A stretch of 21,334 nt of DNA, taken from the NCBI RefSeq assembly GCF_028618695.1, contig NZ_JAQIVI010000087.1, positions 1 through 21,334 on the forward strand. Direction: 5' to 3'. Of this stretch, positions 5,672 to 11,803 are shown piece after piece. The notes beneath the pieces are model-generated. The model did no database searches and was not told the origin of the DNA. It saw only the letters and a list, made by a program, of their open reading frames with translations. The stretch is from Natrinema soli (GTDB taxonomy: Archaea > Halobacteriota > Halobacteria > Halobacteriales > Natrialbaceae). Position numbers and translations under genes: made by a program. Position 1 is the stretch's first letter. Every line of letters begins with the position of its first letter.

Positions 5672-7798
5672 TCAGGTAGTGCCGTCAGTCTCGGTTTCAC
5701 CATCGATCGCAGGTGCGCCGTCAGCGTCGGCAGTCGCAGTTCTGACGCCATCGATCTCGAACCGTGCGCCGCCGGACGACCCGTCTCGAGCCGTGATCGA
5801 CCAGTCGTGAGCCGTCACGATCCCGTCGACGATCGCCAGTCCGAGTCCGGTTCCGTCCGCCTCGGTCGTATACCCGAACTCGAACAGCGACTCGCGATCG
5901 GCCGGCAGTCCCGGTCCCGTATCCTCGACGTAAAACCCGTTCGGACGCGTCTCGTTGCCGGTAGCGTGATCGCCCGCCTCGAGCGAGCCGACGGTGACGA
6001 CGACGGGTTCGGCCCCGTCGTGGTCGCCGTCCGTCTCGTGTTCCTCGGTGTCGCCAGCGCGGGAATCGCGTTGATCGCCTGTCGACCGCTGTTCGACGGC
6101 ATCGTGCTGAGTGTGTGAAGCAGGGTTCGTCGAGCTATGCTCGACGGCATCGTGCTGAGTGTGCGAAGCAGGGTTCGTCGAGCTATGCTCGACGGCATCG
6201 TGCTGAGTGTGCGAAGCAGGGTTCGTCGAGCTATGCTCGACGGCATTTCGAAACAGGTTCTCGAGCAGCGTTCGAATCCTCGCCTCGTCACCGTAGATCT
6301 CGATATCCGTGTCGATCTCGAGGCGGGCGTCGCCGGTATCGACGGTCGACCACGCTTCCCGAGCCGCCGACGCGAGCGGGAGCCACTCCTGCTCGCCGAT
6401 CGTCTGCCCCTGGCGGGCCAGTTCGAGCAGTCCGTCGACGAGTTCCTCCATCCGCGATAGCGACCACCGGATTTTGTCGACGTGCTGGCTGTCGATCCGC
6501 TCGTCGAGCAGTTCGAGGTGGCCCTGGGCGACGTTCAGCGGATTCCGCAGGTCGTGGCTCACGAGGCTGGTGAACTCCTCCAGCCGGTCGTTCTGTCGCT
6601 CGAGTTCGCGCCGGTAGTGACGCCGACGGGTGATGTCGCGGATCGCGTGGATCGTTCCGGCGAACTCCCCGTCCTCGAGCGGGAGCAGCTGGGTGTGGAC
6701 GTCGTGAATGAGCACCGCGCCGTCGGCCGAGCGAAACCGAATCTGATACTTCGCACGCTCGTGATCGGCCGTCGCGGAGAGGAGGTTCCGTACTTCCTTG
6801 GCATACTTGGTCGTCACCCGCTCGTCGTAGTAGCCGCGGTCGACGAGTTCCGGGAACGGCATTCCGAGTAGCGCCGCCTTGTTCTCGGCGAACGCGTCGG
6901 CGAATTCGTCGTTACACCAGACGATCGATCCGTCCGCGTCGAGAATGAAGAGGGCAGTCGGTGCGAGTTCGATAATTCGTTCGTACTGCGCGAGTTCGCG
7001 TTCGCGTTGCTTCCTCGACGTAACGTCGCGGATGACCGCCGTCGAGCCGGCAAACTCGCCGGTATCGTCGGTGATGACGGACACGTTGGCCTCGTAGACG
7101 CGCTGCTCGTCGGTGTGGGTCTCGAGGGTGCATTCGAAGTAGTCCGACTCTCCGCTGCCGGAATGCAGTTGGTGAACCGTCTTGATACCGCGCTCGAACG
7201 AGCTTCTGCTGATGAACGTCGAAATGTGGCCGCCCACGACGCGGTCGTGGTCGACATCGAGGAGTTCGCAAAACGCCTCGTTTGCGATAGTCACGCGCCC
7301 CGCGTCGTCGAGGACGTACATCGCATCGGAGGCCGTCTCGACGAGCACGCGGTACTGCTCGAGTTCGCGTTCGCTCTCGCGTCGTGCCCGGTTGGCACGG
7401 CGTTTCTCGACGGCGTTTTCGATTCGGTTCGCCAGCACGGTGTACTGATCGCTGGTCCCCTTCTGGAGGTAGTCGGTGACGCCCGCCGAGATCGCTTCAC
7501 TCGCGATCGCTTCGGATCCCTTTCCGGTAAACAGAATGAACGGCATCGTCGGATCGCGCTCCCGTACCGCCGCGAGCAACTCGAGACCGTCCATGTCGGG
7601 CATGTCGTAGTCGCTGACGACGCAGTCGACATCGAGATCGGGCTCCGCGTTACCCTCGTCGAAGACGGCGAGCCCGTCACGACCGCTTCGCGCGGTCCTC
7701 ACGTCGATATCGTCGTTTCGGCGCTCGAGAACGGTGGCGGTTAGCTCGCGGATGTCTGGGTCGTCGTCGACACAGAGAACGTGGATCCCGCCAGGCAT
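5672..7798 (-). CDS. Hybrid sensor histidine kinase/response regulator (REC-PAS-PAS-HisKA-HATPase)
   Basis: A soluble signal-transduction kinase of 708 aa. The receiver domain spans about 1-125 (VLCVDDDPDIRELT; phospho-acceptor D63 in VVSDYDMPDMDG; FTGKGSE). Two PAS domains follow (about 145-265, with DAMYVLDDAGRVTIANEAFC; about 275-395, with ALFILDADGSIVWCNDEFAD). The H-box has the autophosphorylated H415 in LVSHDLRNPLNVAQ. The N-box is LLENLFRNAVEH with N518, and the G boxes are VEDTGPGLP and GTGLGLAIV. There are no membrane helices, so it senses inside the cell; the PAS ligand is unknown. Between N-box and G1, where about 35 residues are usual, there are about 100, including three 16-residue repeats. 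The start at 7798 is chosen because PGGIHVLCVDDDPD begins the receiver fold there and a TATA-like box lies about 30 bases upstream; an upstream ATG at 7885 would add 29 residues unlike the family. Confidence 0.92.
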   Translation of the reverse strand: MPGGIHVLCVDDDPDIRELTATVLERRNDDIDVRTARSGRDGLAVFDEGNAEPDLDVDCVVSDYDMPDMDGLELLAAVRERDPTMPFILFTGKGSEAIASEAISAGVTDYLQKGTSDQYTVLANRIENAVEKRRANRARRESERELEQYRVLVETASDAMYVLDDAGRVTIANEAFCELLDVDHDRVVGGHISTFISRSSFERGIKTVHQLHSGSGESDYFECTLETHTDEQRVYEANVSVITDDTGEFAGSTAVIRDVTSRKQRERELAQYERIIELAPTALFILDADGSIVWCNDEFADAFAENKAALLGMPFPELVDRGYYDERVTTKYAKEVRNLLSATADHERAKYQIRFRSADGAVLIHDVHTQLLPLEDGEFAGTIHAIRDITRRRHYRRELERQNDRLEEFTSLVSHDLRNPLNVAQGHLELLDERIDSQHVDKIRWSLSRMEELVDGLLELARQGQTIGEQEWLPLASAAREAWSTVDTGDARLEIDTDIEIYGDEARIRTLLENLFRNAVEHSSTNPASHTQHDAVEHSSTNPASHTQHDAVEHSSTNPASHTQHDAVEQRSTGDQRDSRAGDTEEHETDGDHDGAEPVVVTVGSLEAGDHATGNETRPNGFYVEDTGPGLPADRESLFEFGYTTEADGTGLGLAIVDGIVTAHDWSITARDGSSGGARFEIDGVRTATADADGAPAIDGETETDGTT
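6093..6246 (-). repeat. 48-bp in-frame tandem repeat in the kinase N-box
   Basis: Three 48-bp units (6093-6140, 6141-6188, 6189-6236) plus the first 10 bases of a fourth (6237-6246). Units two and three are identical; unit one differs by a single synonymous base (Ser codon TCA instead of TCG). Each unit encodes 16 residues (DAVEHSSTNPASHTQH), so the N-box-like AVEHSSTN is repeated after the true N-box. The near identity means the expansion is recent or is being kept uniform. Confidence 0.95.
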
Positions 7799-7825
7799 CA
7801 GATACCCTTCATTAGAGGCGAGACG

Positions 7826-7833
7826 TATAATAG
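7826..7833 (-). promoter_or_regulatory. TATA box of the histidine kinase gene
   Basis: On the minus strand the sequence CTATTATACG lies about 28-35 bases before the ATG at 7798, which implies a nearly leaderless transcript. It also supports this start codon, since the box would fall inside the coding region if the longer start at 7885 were used. Confidence 0.55.
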
Positions 7834-7912
7834 TGTATGGCCAATCGCATCGGCAATACCGTACCGCGCCCACGAGATGGACCAACAGGGCACAGCGCGC
7901 TGCGGATTCGCA

Positions 7913-7920
7913 CTGCTTTT
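7913..7920 (+). promoter_or_regulatory. Weak TATA-like box of the radical SAM gene
   Basis: CTGCTTTTGAGG lies about 28-34 bases before the ATG at 7948, the position expected for a leaderless haloarchaeal gene. The match is weak and is used mainly together with protein homology to choose the start. Confidence 0.35.
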
Positions 7921-7947
7921 GAGGCTCGGGCGGGTACGTTCCCTCGA

Positions 7948-8943
7948 ATGATCTCGAAGGGCTGTGAGCAGTGCGCGAAAGGTGGCAAGATGGTGCTGTT
8001 CGTCTACGGTTACTGCGACCAGCGCGACTGCTTTTACTGCCCGCTCGGCGAGAACCGCAAGAACGTCACCGACGTCTACGCCAACGAGCGACTCGTCGAG
8101 AGCGACGAGGACGTCCTCACCGAGGCCCATCGGATGGACGCGCTGGGCACGTCGATCACCGGCGGCGAGCCCCAGGAAGCCCTCGACCGGACCTGTCACT
8201 ACCTCGAGCTACTCAAAGACGAGTTCGGCGAGGACCACCACACGCACCTCTACACCGGCATCACCGGCGGCCGCGAGAACATGCGCCGCCTCTCGGCGGC
8301 CGGCCTCGACGAGATTCGCTTTCACCCGCCCTACGAACAGTGGGGCGACCTCCACGGCACCGAGTGGGAGGACATCCTCTACATCGCCCGCGAGGAGGGA
8401 CTGACACCCGCCTTCGAAATTCCCGGGATCCGCGCCGAAGCGGAGTTCCTCGAGCTGATCGACGAGGGGGCCGCCGAGTTCTGTAATATCAACGAGTTCG
8501 AGATGAGCGACGGCAACTACCGCCGGATGCAAGAGCAGGGCTTCGAGCTCAAAGAGGATCACATGAGCGCCGTCGACGGCTCCCGCGAGGAGATCCTCGA
8601 GGCCATGGGCGACCACGAGAAGGTCTACTTCTGTACCTCCGTCTTCAAGGACGCGGCCCAGCACCGCCGCCGTCTCAAACGCATGGCCCGGAACATCCGC
8701 CGCGAGTTCGACGACGTCACGGACGATGGCACGCTCGTCTACGGCAAGACGCGCGCCGACCCGTCGGATTTCGATGCCCTCGGCGTCCCCGAAGAGTTCT
8801 ACACCGTCAAAACGGACCACGTCGAAGTCGCCTGGTGGCTCTTGGAAGAAATGATCGAGGACGGCGACCTCGAGGATGGCGAAATCGTCGAGCAGTATCC
8901 GACGTACGATGGGCAGGTCGTCGAGCGGACGCCTCTGGCGTGA
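7948..8943 (+). CDS. Radical SAM protein with atypical CX4CX2C cluster motif
   Basis: An iron-sulfur enzyme that would cleave S-adenosylmethionine to start radical chemistry; the substrate is unknown. The 331-residue protein has GYCDQRDCFYCPLGE with Cys23, Cys28 and Cys31, a CX4CX2C spacing where most of the superfamily has CX3CX2C. This is followed by TSITGGEPQEALDRT (the GGEP SAM-contact motif) and an alpha/beta barrel pattern (THLYTGITGG, LDEIRFHPPYEQ, LTPAFEIPGI, AEFCNINEFEMSD). A second cysteine pair at the N-terminus (GCEQC, Cys6 and Cys9) and a cysteine in KVYFCTSVFKD could bind another metal. It resembles conserved archaeal radical SAM proteins sometimes annotated as pyruvate-formate-lyase-activating-like; I do not assign a reaction. 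Start: MISKGCEQC begins the conserved part, and the in-frame ATG at 7837 would add 37 unconvincing residues. It is divergent from the kinase gene. A degenerate copy of its 3' end lies at 9124-9174. Confidence 0.88.
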   Translation: MISKGCEQCAKGGKMVLFVYGYCDQRDCFYCPLGENRKNVTDVYANERLVESDEDVLTEAHRMDALGTSITGGEPQEALDRTCHYLELLKDEFGEDHHTHLYTGITGGRENMRRLSAAGLDEIRFHPPYEQWGDLHGTEWEDILYIAREEGLTPAFEIPGIRAEAEFLELIDEGAAEFCNINEFEMSDGNYRRMQEQGFELKEDHMSAVDGSREEILEAMGDHEKVYFCTSVFKDAAQHRRRLKRMARNIRREFDDVTDDGTLVYGKTRADPSDFDALGVPEEFYTVKTDHVEVAWWLLEEMIEDGDLEDGEIVEQYPTYDGQVVERTPLA

Positions 8944-9047
8944 GTACCGCGAGTGAGCGAAGCGATCGGTGCGCGGTTCGGAACGAGCGAAGCGAATGTG
9001 AACGGGGAACGAAGTACCCGTGAGCGAACACAGTGAGCGAGCGGGAC

Positions 9048-9120
9048 TTTTTTGGTCGAGATTTTTTCGAGGAGTGGTGAGCGAGCGATGTGAGCGAACC
9101 CGACGAGAAAAAAGGTCGCG
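9048..9120 (+). repeat. 3'-end-associated element, copy 3
   Basis: T6 (9048-9053), GGTCGAGA, T6 (9062-9067), a short GTGAGCGAGCG stretch, GTGAGCGAACCCGACGAG, A6 (9108-9113) and GGTCGCG. Order and landmark sequences match the copies after etfA although the neighbouring genes are unrelated. A diverged copy of the radical SAM gene's 3' end begins within four bases of its end. The first T-tract may also serve as the terminator of the radical SAM gene. Confidence 0.6.
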
Positions 9121-9123
9121 TGC

Positions 9124-9174
9124 GAGTAGTATCCGACGGACGATGGGCAAGTGGTCGAGCGGACGCCAGTAGCA
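9124..9174 (+). repeat. Degenerate copy of the radical SAM gene 3' end
   Basis: This stretch aligns without gaps to the last 17 sense codons of the radical SAM gene (8890-8940): 43 of 51 bases agree. The original reads EQYPTYDGQVVERTPLA; the copy reads YPTDDGQVVERTPVA after an in-frame TAG in place of the Gln codon. Several changes are synonymous (CAG/CAA, GTC/GTG, CCT/CCA), which suggests the copy diverged while still coding, for example as an allele from a relative. Confidence 0.75.
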
Positions 9175-9459
9175 TCGAACCGCGAACGACCAGCGAGAGT
9201 GAGTGGCTTCTTGTCGGACGTTTTGGAAGAAGGTGTGTGATTCGAACGCGTCACGGGAACCGAGTCGCTCGTGAACGAGAGGACAGAAGCGTTCCACTCT
9301 GCCGGTGTGTTTCGACGAGCGCGGTCACGAACAAACTGGCTCGCGTCGTTTTTGCACAGTCTAAACATCGTTCCGTAGCGTGCAACGCACGGAAACGTCC
9401 GTTACGGGCCCGTTATGTCCGTTATACCGTCGAACAGGCTGCTGCCGATTATCACTGTT

Positions 9460-9467
9460 GTAATAAT
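9460..9467 (+). promoter_or_regulatory. Possible TATA box of the lipoprotein gene
   Basis: GTAATAAT lies 29-36 bases before the ATG at 9496, consistent with a leaderless or very short-leader transcript. GTTATACC at 9421-9428 is an alternative that would give a leader of about 45 bases. Confidence 0.35.
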
Positions 9468-9495
9468 GGCGACTGTCCCGCTACAACGGGATACG

Positions 9496-10203
9496 ATGCA
9501 ATTTCGAACGGTTGCTGTCGTTGCGATTGCACTGCTTGTGGCGCTTTCCGGGTGTAGCGCCCTCGGGGGATCACAATCGGATGACGCCTCGAGCGAAAAT
9601 GACACGGAACCGCTGAATGAGAACGACACAGGCGCGAACGGATCCGACGACGGGGGCAATTCCGATGACACAGACGATGTGAACGCTGACGACGGGGACG
9701 ACACTGCGAACGCGGAGTGGACACCACCAAGGGAACCGAACCGTCCGCTAGAAGACAAACGCCAGGATCGGATCGAATCGGTGGAGTTCGTCGACAAGGA
9801 GCCCGCAGCGAACGGTGACGGCTACTCGAACTTCAACCTCGAGGTCGTCGCCAACACGAGCATGGAGAACGTCGACCCGCCGGAACACGGTAACGTCATC
9901 GGTGAGCCGTACTTCTTCGTCAAGATCAACGAAGACGAACAGAAGCTCATCGAGCGCACCGGAGAGGTCCGCATGGAAGAAAACGGCACGTTCCACATTG
10001 ATGTTCGCCCTGACGGGATCGAAGAGTTCGGAGCCGGCCCGCTGACCGTCGAGGTCTACCTGATGGACGAGGACAAGGACTGGGACGACATCTACGCCTC
10101 CGTGGGCGAGAACATCGAGTACAATCCGGAGACGGAGTCCAACGACTCAGCTACTGACAATGAGTCCGACAATTCCACCGATTCGGAGACAAGCGAAAAC
10201 TGA
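9496..10203 (+). CDS. Acidic secreted lipoprotein of unknown function
   Basis: A 235-residue hypothetical lipoprotein. The N-terminus (MQFRTVAVVAIALLVALSGC) is a signal peptide ending in a lipobox LSGC with the lipidated Cys20; no twin arginine is present. A low-complexity acidic, Asn/Asp/Gly/Ser-rich linker follows to about residue 75, typical of a spacer that lifts a domain off the membrane. Residues 85-205 form a compact region with beta-strand character (RIESVEFVDKEPAANGDGYS, NFNLEVVANTS, GEPYFFVKINEDEQKLIERTGEVR, GPLTVEVYLMDEDKDWDDIY), which could be an Ig-like or similar beta-sandwich. The C-terminal tail is again Asn/Ser/Asp rich. ATG 9496 is chosen because it begins directly at the signal peptide; an upstream ATG at 9466 would add 10 residues. 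It converges with the DUF7345-like regulator gene 33 bases away. I do not recognise a named family. Confidence 0.75.
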   Translation: MQFRTVAVVAIALLVALSGCSALGGSQSDDASSENDTEPLNENDTGANGSDDGGNSDDTDDVNADDGDDTANAEWTPPREPNRPLEDKRQDRIESVEFVDKEPAANGDGYSNFNLEVVANTSMENVDPPEHGNVIGEPYFFVKINEDEQKLIERTGEVRMEENGTFHIDVRPDGIEEFGAGPLTVEVYLMDEDKDWDDIYASVGENIEYNPETESNDSATDNESDNSTDSETSEN

Positions 10204-10236
10204 CCGGTAAACCGACAACACAGAAGTTCGACACAC

Positions 10237-11601
10237 TCAGTTAGTCTTGGTCGGATCGACACCAGGCAACGTGATGAGGTTCTCACGGCCGATCCGAAGC
10301 TTCTCGATCTCGTCGTCGTCGTCCATCTTCGAGAGCAACTGCGATACCTTGGCGTTCGACCAACCAGTCTCCGAGACGATGGTGGCCTGCTTCATCCGGC
10401 CGCCGTTTCGCTCGAGCATGCGGAGAACGCGTTCCTCGTCGCTCAACAGCTCCGGATCGATGTCCTCGGTGACCGGCTCTTCGAACTGGAGGTGAGTGCC
10501 AGTACCGGAGCCCCCATCGTCGATACCAGCCCTGTCGGGCGCTTTGGCCGTGGAACTGGCCGCACCGGTTGCGGGTCCGGTACCGTCGGACGCGTCACCC
10601 GATGAGGTCCGCTCGCTAGCGCTCCGGCCACCGATACCGATCGACTCGAGCGCCGGGAACCGCTCGGTCGGAATCGGCAGATCGCTCAGATCGTCCCGCC
10701 GGAACAGGAGATACCCACCGATCCCAGCGGTGACGACAATTCCACCAATAACGAGAGGCCACCACCACGACAGGTCCAGGGGACTTCCGCTCCCACCTCC
10801 GTTCCCAGTCCGGACGAACACGATCTCGAGTTCGTCGGCGGTGAACCTGTACGGACCGTCCCACGTGAGCTGAGTCGGGGTTTCGAGCGCGAAATTTGAC
10901 TGCGTCTCGACGACGAGCCGTTGACCCTGGTATAACTCCATCCACGTACCGCTGTCGGTCCGAAACGCGTCACCGAAATGGACTCGGTCGCCCTCGACGG
11001 TGGCGAAGTTCGTCCACGTAACCGAGTAGGAGATGATACCGATCCGGACGTCCTCATCGGCGGCCGTGTCGCCGCCGGTTACGTCCGATGAATCGACGAT
11101 CCGTGGATCGTCCCAGCCGGCGTCTTCGATCGACATCTCACGGCCGGTTGTCTGCTCGGCGGTCCGTCGAAAATACCCGAAATCGTACGGAGCACCGTCC
11201 TGACTGGCTTCGACTTCCGCGGCGTAGTCGCGAAACTCGGCGGCGTCTTCGTCGGAAGTCACGCGAAAGTGACTCTCGATCGACCACCGGACATCACCGT
11301 TGTCCTGCACGGTGAGCCGAATAATCTGCCGCGTATCGGGATCGGTTTGATTGGACGGCGTGTCCGATTGTACGGCGGTCGCGGACGATATCGATGGAGC
11401 GAACGAGCCGGAACGGTGAGCGGTCGTGAAGTCGGAGGGCGGTGCGATGGCGGACGTAGGGTGGGACCGGTCGGCGGCTACAGCTGTCCGTCCGCCGTCG
11501 GACGACGGGTCGGCTGCAACCGGCGCGACGGCCACCGCCCCAAGAAGGGACATTATGAGGAGGGCTGTGAGGGCGAATGTGATGGCGGTGGATACCCGCA
11601 T
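10237..11601 (-). CDS. Membrane-anchored winged-helix transcriptional regulator (DUF7345/DUF7343-like)
   Basis: A 454-residue single-pass membrane protein of a haloarchaeal type. It has a signal peptide (VSTAITFALTALLIMSLLGAVA, cleavage near VAA) and an extracellular region with a beta-rich domain of about 170 residues (IIRLTVQDNGDVRWSIESHF, then WTNFATVEGDRVHFGDAFRT). A membrane helix follows (WWPLVIGGIVVTAGIGGYLLF, about 280-300), then a basic-acidic linker and a C-terminal winged helix (LLSDEERVLRMLERNGGRMK, with QATIVSETGWSNAKVSQLLSKM as recognition helix and LITLPG at the end). This topology suggests signalling from the envelope directly to DNA, either while tethered or after proteolysis. 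It is divergent from the secreted-protein and pilin genes, which are plausible targets. The start at 11601 is chosen because it begins the signal peptide. Confidence 0.85.
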   Translation of the reverse strand: MRVSTAITFALTALLIMSLLGAVAVAPVAADPSSDGGRTAVAADRSHPTSAIAPPSDFTTAHRSGSFAPSISSATAVQSDTPSNQTDPDTRQIIRLTVQDNGDVRWSIESHFRVTSDEDAAEFRDYAAEVEASQDGAPYDFGYFRRTAEQTTGREMSIEDAGWDDPRIVDSSDVTGGDTAADEDVRIGIISYSVTWTNFATVEGDRVHFGDAFRTDSGTWMELYQGQRLVVETQSNFALETPTQLTWDGPYRFTADELEIVFVRTGNGGGSGSPLDLSWWWPLVIGGIVVTAGIGGYLLFRRDDLSDLPIPTERFPALESIGIGGRSASERTSSGDASDGTGPATGAASSTAKAPDRAGIDDGGSGTGTHLQFEEPVTEDIDPELLSDEERVLRMLERNGGRMKQATIVSETGWSNAKVSQLLSKMDDDDEIEKLRIGRENLITLPGVDPTKTN

Positions 11602-11627
11602 GCGTACCAACGGTGGATTCCCGGGGG

Positions 11628-11633
11628 AAAAAA
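11628..11633 (-). promoter_or_regulatory. TATA-like T-tract of the membrane regulator gene
   Basis: On the minus strand GTTTTTTC lies 27-32 bases before the ATG at 11601, the expected place for a leaderless promoter. A second AT-rich run (ATTTTATTTTCC) lies about 20 bases further upstream. Confidence 0.4.
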
Positions 11634-11772
11634 CACTTTCCATCGGAAAATAAAATGTTACTAACGGCCGTGAAGGGTTTCCGCGGCGGAGAGCAGGTTT
11701 CCAGCAAGTGGTAAGCGGTTAGTATACCGGTCTTTCGGTCGTTTTACTCGCAGTCACTGAGAGTGCGACCGG

Positions 11773-11782
11773 TTTTTATATC
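11773..11782 (+). promoter_or_regulatory. TATA box of the secreted-protein gene
   Basis: TTTTTATATC is centred about 27 bases before the ATG at 11804, so the transcript is probably leaderless. Just upstream (11748-11768) is an imperfect dyad, TCGCA and TGCGA flanking CACT-GAG-AGTG, which could be an operator in the 202-base divergent region. Confidence 0.6.
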
Positions 11783-11803
11783 AGGAGAGCTTAGAGTCGG
11801 CCG

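Larger units (their letters stand above)
8944..9495. other. Gene-free region between the radical SAM and lipoprotein genes
   Basis: About 550 bases with no credible gene. The first 105 bases are GAGCGAA-rich and contain a near repeat of themselves (GTACCGCGAGTGAGCGAA near 8945, GTACCCGTGAGCGAA near 9014). Then comes the T-tract element (9048-9120), a degenerate copy of the radical SAM 3' end (9124-9174), and unique sequence to about 9395. Near the lipoprotein gene three CCGTTA motifs lie within 30 bases (about 9399-9424), one on each side of the palindrome ACGGGCCCGT. Open frames in this stretch on either strand are by-products of the repeats. Confidence 0.65.

Noticed and set aside
4536..5810. 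A 424-codon open frame on the + strand opposite the DUF373 gene
   Set aside because: It is extremely rich in Arg, Asp, Glu and Gly with no domain, and lies antisense to a clear membrane protein. Long antisense frames are expected in GC-rich haloarchaeal DNA.
6093..6246. Possible CRISPR array
   Set aside because: The 48-bp units are directly adjacent with no spacers and are in frame inside a kinase gene.
7837..7947. Longer N-terminus for the radical SAM protein
   Set aside because: The 37 extra residues have no family character, and the conserved MISKGCEQC start has a TATA-like box at the right distance.
9230..9255. tRNA-like GATTCGAAC (T-loop pattern on the minus strand)
   Set aside because: The flanking bases do not form a T stem and no acceptor, D or anticodon arms are found nearby.
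8209..9297. A 362-codon minus-strand frame with an internal duplicated segment
   Set aside because: It is antisense to the radical SAM gene; its internal repeat (RPLDHLPIVRRILL and RPLDDLPIVRRILL) is only the mirror of the duplicated 3' end described as a finding.
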